Shown: positions 1 through 10,242, numbered from the stretch's first letter. The stretch is DNA of 64,000 nt from Mucilaginibacter sp. OK283 (GCF_900110415.1 NZ_FODR01000015.1:1-64000), one strand, 5' to 3'. Notes: generated by a model not told the origin, from the sequence alone. A program made the numbers and translations.

Positions 1-180
1 CTCACAACTCACAACTCACAACTCACAACTCACAACTCACAACTCACAACTCACAACTCACAACTCACAACTCACAACTCACAACTCACAACTCACCTAC
101 TCACAACTCACAACTCACAACTCACAACTCACAACTCACCTACTCACAACTCACAACTCACAACTCACCTACTCACCTAC
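1..180. repeat. Heptanucleotide tandem array (CTCACAA)
   Basis: A run of about 24 copies of the 7-nt unit CTCACAA starts at the window edge and probably continues beyond it. At least four 8-nt variant units (CTCACCTA) are interspersed, clustered towards the right end. The last variant unit supplies the TAG stop codon of the adjacent permease. Seven is not a multiple of three, but the array lies 3' of the stop codon, so slippage would not change the protein. Degenerate versions of the same words appear near 13,230-13,520 and 37,550. Confidence 0.95.
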
Positions 181-2603
181 TCGTTCCTCAAACTTTTCAC
201 AGGGTTGGCCAGGGCCGCTTTTATCGACTGAAAACTGATGGTTATTGCGGCTACCAGTAATGCAATACAGCCTGCTAATAAAAACACCCACCATTGGATG
301 CTTATACGGTAGGCAAAATCCTGCAGCCATTTGCTCATGGCGTACCAGGTTATAGGGAATGATATGAGCGATGCTATCACAATAAGTTTTAAAAACTCTT
401 TTGATAATAATGTGGTAATGCTGCCTGTTGATGCCCCCAAAACCTTACGGATACCTATTTCTTTAACCCTTAGCCTGATCATGAATGCTGCCAGGCCAAA
501 CAAGCCCAGGCTGGCTATTATCAGGGCAACAACGGCAAACACGGTAAATATCTTCCCCGTTTGTTGTTCTGATGCGTAAAGCGACGCAAATTTTTCGTCG
601 AGGAAGGAATAGCTGAAAGGTAAATCAGTTTTAAAGCTATCCCATTGTGTGCGCATATCGGCAATAAGGTTTTTAATATCTTTTGTTTTTACCTTAACCA
701 TAATTGAACTGATGCTGTGGCCGGGCAACAACATCAGCGGCGCAATCTTTTGCTTTGTCGATACGTAATGAAAATCTTTAACTACCCCTACAACAGTATA
801 CTGAGCTCTTGCCGAGCGGACAATGGTTTTGCCTATCGGATCGCTTTTGCCCCATCCCAGATCGCGAACCAGGGACTCGTTAACAACTACCGCCATGGAA
901 TCGCCGGGATACGATGAATAAAAATTACGCCCTTTTACTATCTGGATCCCTAAAGTGGGTATATAGTGTTCATCCACATGAAAAATATCTGTATGAATTT
1001 CGGCGTGGCCGCCTTTGTCATTAAATTCCTTGGCATCTATCTGCGTGCCGTCAATACCGCCTCCTGAACCGGGAACACTGCTGGATATGGTAGCATTTAT
1101 AACCTGTGGATTGCGCAGCAACTCCTGCTTAAATGCGTCAATGTTGTTGCGTAACGAATAAGTTTCATTTATTACCAGTACCTGATCTTTATCATAGCCC
1201 AGTTTTTTGTTTTGCATGTAATGCAATTGCTGGTAAACTACAAATGTGGCTATAATAAGTGCGGTAGATACTGCAAACTGGAAAACGATAAGCCCGCTGC
1301 GTAAATAGTTTTTGCTGGCCTGTTTGGTAGTCCCCGAGCCACCCTTTAATACAGCGATGATCTGGAAGCCCGACAATACAAATGCCGGATAAATACCTGC
1401 TATAACCCCAACTACAAAAACAAGTAATACCTCGGTAACTATGGCCTGGAAACTCACAAAGAAACTAATATCGATATGCTTGCGCGACAGGTCATTGAAA
1501 ACCGGCAGCAGCAGGTACACTAATACGATGGCCAGTACCATAGCCCCTAATGTGAGCAATACCGATTCGGTAAGGAACTGTGAAATAAGCCCGCTTTTTT
1601 CTGAACCTAATACTTTACGGATGCCAACTTCTTTGCTCCGTTTTGCCGAACTGGCGGTTGATAAATTGGTAAAGTTAATGCAGGCCAGCATCAAAATAAA
1701 TATAGCCAAAACACCAAATATATAAACGTAATGGATATCGCCATTAGCTTCCAGCTCGTATTTGGTTGCCGAGTGCAGGTGAATATCCGTTAAGGGCTGC
1801 AAATAAAACAGGAAGGTATTCACAGATTTACTTGCCTCGGCCACGCTTACATTCATGTCGTGGGCAATTTCGGGCACTACAAACTTTTTGACCAGGTCAT
1901 TCGGAAACGCCAACTCCAGCTTTTTCGGGTCAGCGTTCTTGTTTAGTTTTATGTAGGTAAAATAACCAATGTTGCTCCAGGTTTGCGGCCCGGTTCTTAC
2001 CTGGTTATTCATGCTAAAAAAAGCGTCGCCATGAAAGTGGGAATTGTCGGGTACTTTCTCAATAACCCCGGTAACCTTATAAGGCTCCCCGTCTACCAGT
2101 AACGATTGACCTACAGCCACCCCATTGCCAAAGTATTTTTTTGCAAATGCCGCGGTGATTACGATACTGTTGGGATCTTTGAGGCAGGTTTTACTTTCGC
2201 CATCAATTAAGGGGATAGAAAACAGCTGCAAAAAGTTGACGTCCACCATAAACAGGTGTTCTTCTTTAAACTTTTTGCCATTATATTCAATAAACGATGG
2301 TTTGCGGCCGGTAAGCCTGGTTACATCGCTTACCTGCGGATATTGATCTTTAATGCCTTTGGCTACAGCAACATCTACGTTGGGGTACTCGCTTGTTCCC
2401 GCGTTTTCAATAGTTTTAATACCAACGCGATAAATCTGCCCGGAATCCTGCGGGTATCTGTCGTAGCTTAATTCACTATAAACGTATGCCGTTATCAGCA
2501 TACAGCAAGCCAGGCCAACCGATAGGCCAAATACATTTATAAACGAAAATATTTTATTGCGTTTTAAACTACGCCACGCGGTTTTAATATAGTTCTTAAG
2601 CAT
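177..2603 (-). CDS. MacB/FtsX-type ABC transporter permease (copy 1)
   Basis: An 808-residue inner-membrane permease of the type with MacB periplasmic core and FtsX domains. It has one N-terminal membrane segment (about residues 20-42), a large periplasmic domain, a trio of membrane segments with a conserved RSKEVGIRKVLGS loop, a second periplasmic domain, and a C-terminal trio with RVKEIGIRKVLGAS. It has no ATPase domain, so it must rely on a separate ATPase, probably the one at 11,015-11,692. I chose the ATG at 2603 (MLKNYIKTAWRS) over an upstream start 14 residues earlier because the paralogs begin at the same point. The stop codon lies inside the tandem repeat. Unlike the other copies it has its own upstream control region resembling that of the adaptor gene. 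Family known; the substrate is unknown, with lipid, peptide or drug export all possible. Confidence 0.93.
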   Translation of the reverse strand: MLKNYIKTAWRSLKRNKIFSFINVFGLSVGLACCMLITAYVYSELSYDRYPQDSGQIYRVGIKTIENAGTSEYPNVDVAVAKGIKDQYPQVSDVTRLTGRKPSFIEYNGKKFKEEHLFMVDVNFLQLFSIPLIDGESKTCLKDPNSIVITAAFAKKYFGNGVAVGQSLLVDGEPYKVTGVIEKVPDNSHFHGDAFFSMNNQVRTGPQTWSNIGYFTYIKLNKNADPKKLELAFPNDLVKKFVVPEIAHDMNVSVAEASKSVNTFLFYLQPLTDIHLHSATKYELEANGDIHYVYIFGVLAIFILMLACINFTNLSTASSAKRSKEVGIRKVLGSEKSGLISQFLTESVLLTLGAMVLAIVLVYLLLPVFNDLSRKHIDISFFVSFQAIVTEVLLVFVVGVIAGIYPAFVLSGFQIIAVLKGGSGTTKQASKNYLRSGLIVFQFAVSTALIIATFVVYQQLHYMQNKKLGYDKDQVLVINETYSLRNNIDAFKQELLRNPQVINATISSSVPGSGGGIDGTQIDAKEFNDKGGHAEIHTDIFHVDEHYIPTLGIQIVKGRNFYSSYPGDSMAVVVNESLVRDLGWGKSDPIGKTIVRSARAQYTVVGVVKDFHYVSTKQKIAPLMLLPGHSISSIMVKVKTKDIKNLIADMRTQWDSFKTDLPFSYSFLDEKFASLYASEQQTGKIFTVFAVVALIIASLGLFGLAAFMIRLRVKEIGIRKVLGASTGSITTLLSKEFLKLIVIASLISFPITWYAMSKWLQDFAYRISIQWWVFLLAGCIALLVAAITISFQSIKAALANPVKSLRNE

Positions 2604-2637
2604 TGTGATGTATTTACCCGCAATGCAGTTTAAAATA

Positions 2638-2736
2638 CATACCAATTATTAAAACAGCTGAAAATCAAATAGTTAATTCATAGCTCAAATTACAACTGTA
2701 CGCAGGCGTAACAGTAGGTGTACGATTATGATACAG
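2638..2736 (-). promoter_or_regulatory. Putative promoter and upstream activator site of permease copy 1
   Basis: Read on the minus strand, a 39-nt block (2736 to 2698) contains CTGTATCAT, CGTACAC, TGT-AC and GCGTAC in fixed spacing. The same block precedes the adaptor gene at 13181-13219, with 29 of 39 positions identical by my count. In both places TGGYATG follows at the same distance (2638-2644 here), preceded by TGTTTTAAT. The start codon is 35 nt further on. The arrangement resembles a sigma-54 enhancer with a -24 element, but no clear -12 GC is present. Confidence 0.6.
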
Positions 2737-2832
2737 GGCGAAAGGTGAAAGGGAAAAGGTTAAAGGCGAAAGGTCACAGTGTCTTGTAACCTTGAATAAC
2801 CTTTTCCCTTTCGCCTTTTCCCTTTCGCCTCG
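2734..2832. repeat. Inverted intergenic repeat, GAAAGG family
   Basis: The left arm is purine-rich (GGCGAAAGGTGAAAGGGAAA...) and the right arm pyrimidine-rich (CCTTTTCCCTTTCGCC...). They are imperfectly complementary around a short centre, so the transcript could fold into a long hairpin between permease copies 1 and 2. Related words occur at 20346-20378 and 21190-21243. Confidence 0.75.
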
Positions 2833-2835
2833 ATA

Positions 2836-5190
2836 TTATTCGTTCCGCAAACTGTTAATAGGGTTGGCCAGTGCGGCTTTGATCGATTGGAAGCTTACGG
2901 TTAGCAGCGCTACTATGGCGGTGCCGGCGCCTGCCATTATAAATACCCATACCTGTATAGTTATGCGGTAGGTATAGCCCTCCAGCCATTTGTGCATGCC
3001 CCACCAGGCAATTGGCGATGCAATGGCAAAGGCGATGAATACCAGCAGTAAAAACTCTTTGGATAGCATGCCCGTAAGGTTTGATACCGATGCGCCAAGC
3101 ACCTTGCGTACGCTAATCTCTTTTTGCCTGTTTTGAGCCATATAGGCCGACAAGCCAAATAAACCGAGGCATGATATAAAGATGGTTAAGCCGGCAAACA
3201 AACTGGCCAGGGTTCCAACTTTTTGCTCGTCGCTGAATTTTTTAGCATACTCGTCATCCACAAAATGATACTCGAAGGGATATTCAGGATTATATTTCTT
3301 AAAAACGCCTTCGGCAAGTTTCAGGTTTTGGGCTGTGGTGTTATTGGGGTTAAGCTTGAAGTGTACCACGTTGAACCATGATTTTGGCCCCTGGATAATC
3401 ATGGCTTTAACAGGCTGGTATGGCGATTCGATAATAAAATCCTTAATCACGCCTACTATAACCAAATTGTGGTTGTCGCGCTTGATCACCTGCCCTATCG
3501 GGTCTTTAAAACCAACAACTTTTACAGCAGCTTCGTTGAGTAATATCGCTGTTGAGTCTGTTGGGTAAGTATTTACATCGATATCCCTGCCTGCGGCTAT
3601 TTTTAAACCCATTGTTTTTACAAAGTCGCCATCGGTGTTGTACATAATAAAATCTATCTTCTGGCTTTGATCTTTTCCCTTCCAGTCAAAACCCCAGCTG
3701 TCGCTCCAGCGTTGGGTAACCGGCGAATTGGTTTTGGTGACCGATACCGCGGCCCCGCTGCTTACCAGCTCATTGCGGATCATTTTAAAATTTTTATCAA
3801 TACTGCCCGACATCATGGTGTACACCAGGTTGTCCTTTTTGTAGCCAAGATCCCTGTTTTGAGCGTACTGCATCTGATCGCGGATAAGAATGGTACAAAT
3901 GATAAGAAAAATAGCGAATATAAACTGCACAACCACCAATATTTTGCGGGGACTGATTACGGCGTCTACATTTTTAAACGTCCCTTTTAACACGCTAACG
4001 GGCTTAAATGACGACAGGAAGAAAGCCGGGTAACTACCCGCAATTGCGCCGGTAAACAAAACAAATCCTAAGCCCGCCAGCCAGAAATAAACACTGGCAT
4101 AAGGCACAAACAATTGCTTATCGGTTAACTGGTTAAAGCCCGACATGCTGATTTGCACAATAACAATGGCTATTACGCCCGCAATAAAAGCTATCAGGAT
4201 ACTTTCGCCTAAAAACTGTGTTATAATCGAGCCTTTTTTTGCACCTATCGCTTTCATGATGCCAACTTCGCGGGCGCGCTTTTCGCTCCGGGCTGTGCTC
4301 AGGTTCATGAAATTTATACAGGCTATCAATAAAATGAATGCGGCAATAACAGCAAACAACCTTACCGATTCAATTTTGCCACCGGTTATTTTACCGTTTT
4401 CAAATTTGGAATATAAATGCCATTTGGCAGCGGGGTGCATAAACACTTCCTGGTCTTTTTGGTCGGAGTGCGATTTGGTGATGTTGAGGACTTGCTTGTT
4501 AAGCTGATCTTCGGTTACATTGGGTTTAGTAAGCACCCAGGTTTGTACCGAATTATTGCCCCAATATTCATCATCGCCACCTGTTTTTTTCAGGTAGCTC
4601 CAGGGCATCAGGTATTCAAAATCAAAACGGGTGTTGTTGGGCAAATCTTTCATTACCCCTGTCACCGTAAAATGGTCAACGCTGTCAATACGTACCACTT
4701 TCCCCATAGCGTCTTGTTCGCCAAATAGTTTTTTTGCCAGTTTTTGCGTAATAACTATAGAGTTAATGGTATTGAGCGCTGTTTTAGGATTGCCCGCCAC
4801 CAGCGGAAAGCTGAACATGGTCAAAAAATCAGGATCGGTAAAATCACCATTAAGGTTCAGGTGTTTATCGCCAAGGGTAAACAAGAAATTGGCCGATGTT
4901 GTGCGACAGCTTTGTTCAACAGCAGAGTAATCCTGCTTCAAAGTTTTCGACATGATCTTGGGTGTGGTTCCCCAGCACCACAGTTTGCCATCAAATACAG
5001 CACGGTTATAGGCCTGGTACAACCTGTCGCGGTTTTGATGAAACTGGTCGTAGCTCAGCTCATTCTGGATCCAGAACAGGATAAGCGCCGCGCTGGCCAT
5101 ACCTATAGCCAGGCCCGATATATTGATTAATGAAAATGATTTGTTACGCAGCAAATTGCGCCAGGCTATTTTTATAAAATTTTTAAACAT
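2836..5190 (-). CDS. MacB/FtsX-type ABC transporter permease (copy 2)
   Basis: A 784-residue paralog of the neighbouring permeases. It starts MFKNFIKIAWRNLLRNKSF, then has one membrane helix, a MacB-type periplasmic domain, a helix trio with EKRAREVGIMKAIGAKKGS, a second periplasmic domain, and the C-terminal trio with RQKEISVRKVLGAS before the NPINSLRNE tail. Here the first FtsX loop reads MKAIGA where the other full-length copies have RKVLG. Spacing to copy 3 upstream is 71 nt, compatible with cotranscription. The protein is an inner-membrane component that would work with a separate ATPase and the adaptor; cargo cannot be told from sequence. Confidence 0.93.
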   Translation of the reverse strand: MFKNFIKIAWRNLLRNKSFSLINISGLAIGMASAALILFWIQNELSYDQFHQNRDRLYQAYNRAVFDGKLWCWGTTPKIMSKTLKQDYSAVEQSCRTTSANFLFTLGDKHLNLNGDFTDPDFLTMFSFPLVAGNPKTALNTINSIVITQKLAKKLFGEQDAMGKVVRIDSVDHFTVTGVMKDLPNNTRFDFEYLMPWSYLKKTGGDDEYWGNNSVQTWVLTKPNVTEDQLNKQVLNITKSHSDQKDQEVFMHPAAKWHLYSKFENGKITGGKIESVRLFAVIAAFILLIACINFMNLSTARSEKRAREVGIMKAIGAKKGSIITQFLGESILIAFIAGVIAIVIVQISMSGFNQLTDKQLFVPYASVYFWLAGLGFVLFTGAIAGSYPAFFLSSFKPVSVLKGTFKNVDAVISPRKILVVVQFIFAIFLIICTILIRDQMQYAQNRDLGYKKDNLVYTMMSGSIDKNFKMIRNELVSSGAAVSVTKTNSPVTQRWSDSWGFDWKGKDQSQKIDFIMYNTDGDFVKTMGLKIAAGRDIDVNTYPTDSTAILLNEAAVKVVGFKDPIGQVIKRDNHNLVIVGVIKDFIIESPYQPVKAMIIQGPKSWFNVVHFKLNPNNTTAQNLKLAEGVFKKYNPEYPFEYHFVDDEYAKKFSDEQKVGTLASLFAGLTIFISCLGLFGLSAYMAQNRQKEISVRKVLGASVSNLTGMLSKEFLLLVFIAFAIASPIAWWGMHKWLEGYTYRITIQVWVFIMAGAGTAIVALLTVSFQSIKAALANPINSLRNE

Positions 5191-5261
5191 ACAACCGGGA
5201 TAAGTTTGAATAATATAAAGACGAAACTTTTGTTAACAACGTTGCATCAAAAAGTATAAAG

Positions 5262-7628
5262 TTATTCACTCCTTAAGCTGTTCACCGGGTTAACCAACGC
5301 GGCCTTTATGGCCTGATAGGCAATGGTTACCGCGGCTATGATAAATGATGATACTATAGCGACGAAAAATATGCCCGGACCGATGCTAATGTGATATGCA
5401 AAATTTTGAAGCCAGTTATGCATCACATAGTAACCCAGCGGCGCGGCTACAAAAAAGGCTATTGCTATCAGGTAAATAAATTCTTTACCAAACAGGGCTA
5501 CAATACTGTATATGGGCGCACCCAAAACTTTGCGGATACCAACTTCTTTTGTACGTTGCGATGCGGCAAAAGCTATCAGCCCATATAAGCCCAAACAACC
5601 AATAAGTATAGCGATGTACGAGAATAGCTGAAAAGCTGTGTAAACTTTTTGTTCCTGCCTGTAAAAATTGGCTATATGCTCGTCCATAAACTCGTATTGG
5701 AAAACATTATCAGGGAAAAGCCGAAGCCATTGTTTACCGATAAAAGCAATGGTTTTATTCATTGCGGCGGGCTGAATCCTGATGCTGGCCATGAAAAAGC
5801 CCTGCGAATTGTACTCCAACACGCAGGCCCTCCGTTTTTTATGTTTTGATTCGCTTTGGAAATCCTGTACTACGCCCATAATAGTTGATTGTTGATCGCC
5901 ATTAAGCTTTACGTGTTTATTCAACGCCAGTTGCGGATCCTGGATGCCCAGCTTATGCATCATAGTTTCGTTGATTACGATGCTATTCAGTGTATCTTTA
6001 TCATCTTTTTTCCAGATTTTTTGACCGGCCAGCATGTGCAGCTGAAACATGTCGATATATTTTTCATCAACAAATTTCATCTCGGTAACATCATCTTTGG
6101 TAAGTCCAAGCTCGGGCGACTGAAAACTGGTGAAAGAATTATTATATACAGGTCCGCCGTTAGAGAAGCTGAGATCTTTGATACCGGGATTTGTCATCAG
6201 TTGCTGTTTAAATACATCCCGTTTCTCTTTTGTCGGGATACTAACCGTAATAACAGCTTCCTTATTAAATCCAAGGTCCTGGTTTTTAAAAAAGTCCATT
6301 TGATGGGCAACTATCAAGGTGCCAACAATTAATATCTGCGAGATGGCAAACTGCGCTATAACCAGGCCTTTACGTAAGGTTAAGCCTTTTGCCGGTATGC
6401 CCGCCTGGCTTTTTAATGATTCAACCGGCTGAAATGCCGATTGCACAAATGATGGGTATAAACCAGCCAGGAGGATTACCAGGAAGGTTATTCCCGCTAT
6501 CCAGGTCATAACTTCGGGTTGTAACAGCTGTTTGGCATCAATAGTTATCGACATCCATTCGCCCGCCCGGGCAAGGAAAAAAGCTGATACCAATACGCCT
6601 AAAATTACCGATAGTAAAACCAGGACAGTAGTTTCGCCCATAAATTGCCTTATTAGCTGCGATTTGGTAGCGCCTAACACTTTACGTACCCCAACCTCTT
6701 TAGCTCGCCTGATAGCCTGAGCCGTGGCAAGGTTAACGAAATTGATACAGGCGGTAATGATAATAAGCAAAGCAACCCCTATCAGCGCGTAATACGTATC
6801 TTTTGAGGTTGGTGTGATAATGTTATTAATATAACGCTGATCGAAATGAACATCTTTTAATGGCTGCAGCGGCAAATGAGCTGCTTTGGCAATATCGGCA
6901 CCCCAGTTCTTTTTAATAAAAGCGGGTATTTTGCTTTCCAATTGATGGATGGAATACTTTTTAGGGATCACGATATAGGCATAGCTACCGCCCGGGATAG
7001 ACCAGAAATTACCCATGGCGCCTTTTAACTTCTGTTCGATGGTTTTGAGCGAGATCAGCAACGATGTTGGCGTGCTTGAATTGGGTGGCAAATCTTTAAT
7101 AATGCCTGCTACTTTAATATCAAACTGATTTTCGAAGTTGATATTTTTCCCCATAGCTTCGCTGTTGCCGAAATATTTTTTGGCGGCGGTCTCGGTAAGT
7201 ACTACACTATTGGGTTGCGAAAGCGCGGTTTTAGGGTCGCCGGCCAGCCATTGGTAGTCAAAAACCATCGGCGTTTGCCCATCGCCAAAAACTATGTTCT
7301 TTTCTTTAAACCGGTTTTCGCCTATCTTAATCATCGCGTCGGGCAGGTAAAAAAGCTGCGTGGTTTGCTCCAGCTCTGGAAAATCAATGCGCATGGCCGG
7401 TATTATCGCCAAAGACACGTTCGAGTTAAAATCAAGCGCGTTTAAGGTTACCCGGTAAGTACGGCCGGCCTTGCTGTTGTAGCCGTCAAAGCCCAGCTCA
7501 TTCCTCACAATAAGGAAGATCACCAAACACGCAGCCACACCCAAAGTAAGCCCAAAAACGTTCAGGAAAGCATAACTAAGGTTGCGCCGGATGTTCCTGA
7601 AGGCAATAGTTACATAGCTTTTAATCAT
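5262..7628 (-). CDS. MacB/FtsX-type ABC transporter permease (copy 3)
   Basis: A 788-residue permease that begins MIKSYVTIAFRNIRRNLSY. It has the family layout of one N-terminal helix, periplasmic domain, helix trio (RRAKEVGVRKVLGATKSQ), second periplasmic domain and C-terminal trio (RTKEVGIRKVLGAP), ending NPVNSLRSE. The periplasmic domains are well diverged from copies 1, 2 and 4, which points to old duplications and possibly different partners or cargo. The gap to copy 4 upstream is 103 nt with no obvious promoter, so it probably belongs to the same transcript. Confidence 0.93.
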   Translation of the reverse strand: MIKSYVTIAFRNIRRNLSYAFLNVFGLTLGVAACLVIFLIVRNELGFDGYNSKAGRTYRVTLNALDFNSNVSLAIIPAMRIDFPELEQTTQLFYLPDAMIKIGENRFKEKNIVFGDGQTPMVFDYQWLAGDPKTALSQPNSVVLTETAAKKYFGNSEAMGKNINFENQFDIKVAGIIKDLPPNSSTPTSLLISLKTIEQKLKGAMGNFWSIPGGSYAYIVIPKKYSIHQLESKIPAFIKKNWGADIAKAAHLPLQPLKDVHFDQRYINNIITPTSKDTYYALIGVALLIIITACINFVNLATAQAIRRAKEVGVRKVLGATKSQLIRQFMGETTVLVLLSVILGVLVSAFFLARAGEWMSITIDAKQLLQPEVMTWIAGITFLVILLAGLYPSFVQSAFQPVESLKSQAGIPAKGLTLRKGLVIAQFAISQILIVGTLIVAHQMDFFKNQDLGFNKEAVITVSIPTKEKRDVFKQQLMTNPGIKDLSFSNGGPVYNNSFTSFQSPELGLTKDDVTEMKFVDEKYIDMFQLHMLAGQKIWKKDDKDTLNSIVINETMMHKLGIQDPQLALNKHVKLNGDQQSTIMGVVQDFQSESKHKKRRACVLEYNSQGFFMASIRIQPAAMNKTIAFIGKQWLRLFPDNVFQYEFMDEHIANFYRQEQKVYTAFQLFSYIAILIGCLGLYGLIAFAASQRTKEVGIRKVLGAPIYSIVALFGKEFIYLIAIAFFVAAPLGYYVMHNWLQNFAYHISIGPGIFFVAIVSSFIIAAVTIAYQAIKAALVNPVNSLRSE

Positions 7629-7731
7629 GATTTCTGGTATTAAATTTTAAACGCTAAACTCCAAATCGCAATTTCCAAATCCTAAAATTCAACGCTAACC
7701 TAAATTGATACTCCATTTAAATGACCCAAGG

Positions 7732-10161
7732 TCACTCATTCTTTAAACTATCTACCGGGTTGGCAATCGCCGCCTTAATGGATTGAAAACTTACCGTTAT
7801 TATAGCAATGATCAATGCACCCGCAGCAGCTACAACCAATACCCACCACTGAATACTTATACAGTAGGCAAAATCGCGCAGCCAAAGATTCATGAGGTAC
7901 CAGGCTATAGGCGAGGCTATTAAAATGGATATGCCCACAAGTTTTATAAAGTCGACCGAGAGCATCCCCGTTATAGCGGCAACACTCGCCCCTAACACTT
8001 TACGGATGCCTATTTCCTTGGTGCGTTGCTCGGCAGCGTAAGCTGCTAAACCAAACAGCCCTAAACAAGCTATCACGATGGCCAGGGTGGTAAATACCAT
8101 AAAGATTTGCCCGGTGCGCTGCTCCGTACGGTACGAGGCGTCAAAATCCTGATCCATAAAAGAGTAGTTGATCTGGATATTGGGGTTCAGCTCTTTCCAG
8201 GCGGCATTGATTTGCGCCATCAGCGTTGGCAAGTTATTAGTTTGAACTCGTACACTAAGGCCTCCTTTATTATCGGCAAGGGTCAATATCACAGGGCTTA
8301 CATTCTCGTGCAGGGAATTGAAATTAAAGTCTTTTACTACGCCTAAAATACGGTATTGCTTCATGTGTTCCAGGTCGTGCTGGCTGCCCATCGACCGGTA
8401 GATAACACTATTTACCGGTTCTTTAAAACCCAGGAACTTAGCCGCAGCTTCGTTGATAACAACCCCGTCCGAATCTGTAGGCATATTTCTTGAAAAATTA
8501 CGCCCGGCGGCTATTTTCATATCCAGGGTAGGCAAATAATCTTCATCAACCTGCCAGCTTTGCGGAAACATGGAGGTTTTTTCGTTTAAGGTGGCGTCCC
8601 TGTAATAAATGGCAGTACTTTTCCAACCCGATGTTGGTACAAAGCCAGTCATGGTAGCGTTAATAACACCGGGTAGTTCCTTTACCTTTTGCTTAAATAT
8701 TTTAGCCTGGTTATTAAGTTCGTAAACATTTTTTATGATAAGTACCTGGTTACGGTTATAGCCCAGGTTTTTGGTTTGAATATAATTAAGCTGATTATAA
8801 ATAACCAGCGTACCGATAATTAAAAATATGGATATGGAAAACTGGAATACAACAAAAAAACTGCGAAGCCCGCCTCCCTTAAAGCCAGTTGCCAGCTTGC
8901 CCTTCAACACATCAACAGGTTGAAATGCCGACAGATAAAATGCCGGGTACGAGCCGGAAAGTATACCTACAACCAACGCAACCAATAGCAGCAGTGGTAG
9001 TATCCAGTTTAATGAAGTCGCATTGATAGCAAGCGCTTTACCCGATAATTGATTAAACACCGGCAATAAAAACAACGCAATAATAAAAGCAAGCACAGTA
9101 GCTATTACAGTTACCGACACCGACTCGGTTAAAAACTGAGCTATCAAGTGCTTACGCGCCGATCCTAAAACCTTGCGTACCCCCACCTCACGTGCGCGGT
9201 TTGATGAACGGGCTGTTGACAGGTTCATGAAGTTTACACAAGCTATCAGCAGTATAAATACCGCTATCAGCAAAAATATATAAACATACTGCGTAGTACC
9301 GTTTGAACCTAATTCGCCGGAGATATTTGATTTGAGGTGAATATCTGTGAGTGGGATTAAATTCAACCTGAAAAAGCTGCCCCGTTTTTCAAACTCGGCA
9401 TAAGACATGTTTAACTCAGATTTCATTTGCGCACCGCTGAATTTCTCTAATAACGCCGGGAAAGCTGCCTCTAATTGTTTGGCGTATGATTTGTCTTTTA
9501 ATAATACATAGGTATTATAATCGCTGCGCAGCCACTCTGTCGATTTGCTGTCGGGGAAGGATGACATCGAGATAAAAAAGTCGAAATTGAAATGCGACTG
9601 TTGGGGTACATCTTTAATTACCCCGGTTACTTTACAAAGGGTATTATCATTAAACAGCAGTGTTTTACCAACTACATTGCTGCTGTTAAAATATTTTTGA
9701 GCGGTGGTTTCGGTAATTACCACGCTGTTAGGCTCAACAAGTGCCGAAGCCGCGTTGCCATTGATCATAGGCAGTGTAAACACGCTAAACAAAGAAGGAT
9801 CAGCAAATGCCACCCTGTTTTCAACCATGTTCAGCGTGCCTTTTTTAACATGCGAGGAGCCGGCGTTTTTTATGCGCGTGGCATTCTCAACATAAGGATA
9901 TTCGGCAATCAAGGTTTTAGCCAGCGGCGCCATGCAAACCGCATACTTTACGCTGTTATCGCCCAGTTTTAGGTCCTCATTAACCCGGTAAATACGGCCG
10001 GCTTTTTCGTTGTACCTGTCGTAACTCAGCTCGTCGGCTACGTACAACACAATAAGTAAGCAAGTGGCCAAACCCAAAGCCAGGCCCAATATATTTATAG
10101 CCGTGAAACCCTTGTTCTTACGCAGGCCACGAATGGCGGTTTTTATGTAGTTTCTTATCAT
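7732..10161 (-). CDS. MacB/FtsX-type ABC transporter permease (copy 4)
   Basis: An 809-residue permease starting MIRNYIKTAIRGLRKNKGF. It has one N-terminal helix, a MacB-type periplasmic domain, a helix trio with SNRAREVGVRKVLGSARKH, a second periplasmic domain, and a C-terminal trio with EQRTKEIGIRKVLGAS and the tail NPVDSLKNE. It is the full-length copy nearest to the mini-permease upstream, which also begins MIRNYIK, so the two may derive from a tandem duplication. Expected to sit in the inner membrane and be driven by the ATPase at 11,015-11,692. Confidence 0.93.
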   Translation of the reverse strand: MIRNYIKTAIRGLRKNKGFTAINILGLALGLATCLLIVLYVADELSYDRYNEKAGRIYRVNEDLKLGDNSVKYAVCMAPLAKTLIAEYPYVENATRIKNAGSSHVKKGTLNMVENRVAFADPSLFSVFTLPMINGNAASALVEPNSVVITETTAQKYFNSSNVVGKTLLFNDNTLCKVTGVIKDVPQQSHFNFDFFISMSSFPDSKSTEWLRSDYNTYVLLKDKSYAKQLEAAFPALLEKFSGAQMKSELNMSYAEFEKRGSFFRLNLIPLTDIHLKSNISGELGSNGTTQYVYIFLLIAVFILLIACVNFMNLSTARSSNRAREVGVRKVLGSARKHLIAQFLTESVSVTVIATVLAFIIALFLLPVFNQLSGKALAINATSLNWILPLLLLVALVVGILSGSYPAFYLSAFQPVDVLKGKLATGFKGGGLRSFFVVFQFSISIFLIIGTLVIYNQLNYIQTKNLGYNRNQVLIIKNVYELNNQAKIFKQKVKELPGVINATMTGFVPTSGWKSTAIYYRDATLNEKTSMFPQSWQVDEDYLPTLDMKIAAGRNFSRNMPTDSDGVVINEAAAKFLGFKEPVNSVIYRSMGSQHDLEHMKQYRILGVVKDFNFNSLHENVSPVILTLADNKGGLSVRVQTNNLPTLMAQINAAWKELNPNIQINYSFMDQDFDASYRTEQRTGQIFMVFTTLAIVIACLGLFGLAAYAAEQRTKEIGIRKVLGASVAAITGMLSVDFIKLVGISILIASPIAWYLMNLWLRDFAYCISIQWWVLVVAAAGALIIAIITVSFQSIKAAIANPVDSLKNE

Positions 10162-10184
10162 AATTAATTCTTGAGTACACCGTG

Positions 10185-10242
10185 TTAGTTCACTTTTTCA
10201 TTAATTCATTGGTTTTGTATGGCGGTTCATTGGGTTGGTTAT
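10185..10242. repeat. Dispersed GTTCATTA-type repeat
   Basis: A short stretch built from variations of TTCATTAATTCATTGG and GGTTCATTGGGTTGG, lying between permease copy 4 and the mini-permease. The same family occurs at 10731-10912, 13575-13765 and 22622-22660. Confidence 0.7.

Noticed and set aside
1..180. Possible CRISPR array
   Set aside because: The repeat unit is only 7-8 nt and there are no unique spacers, so it is a simple tandem array.
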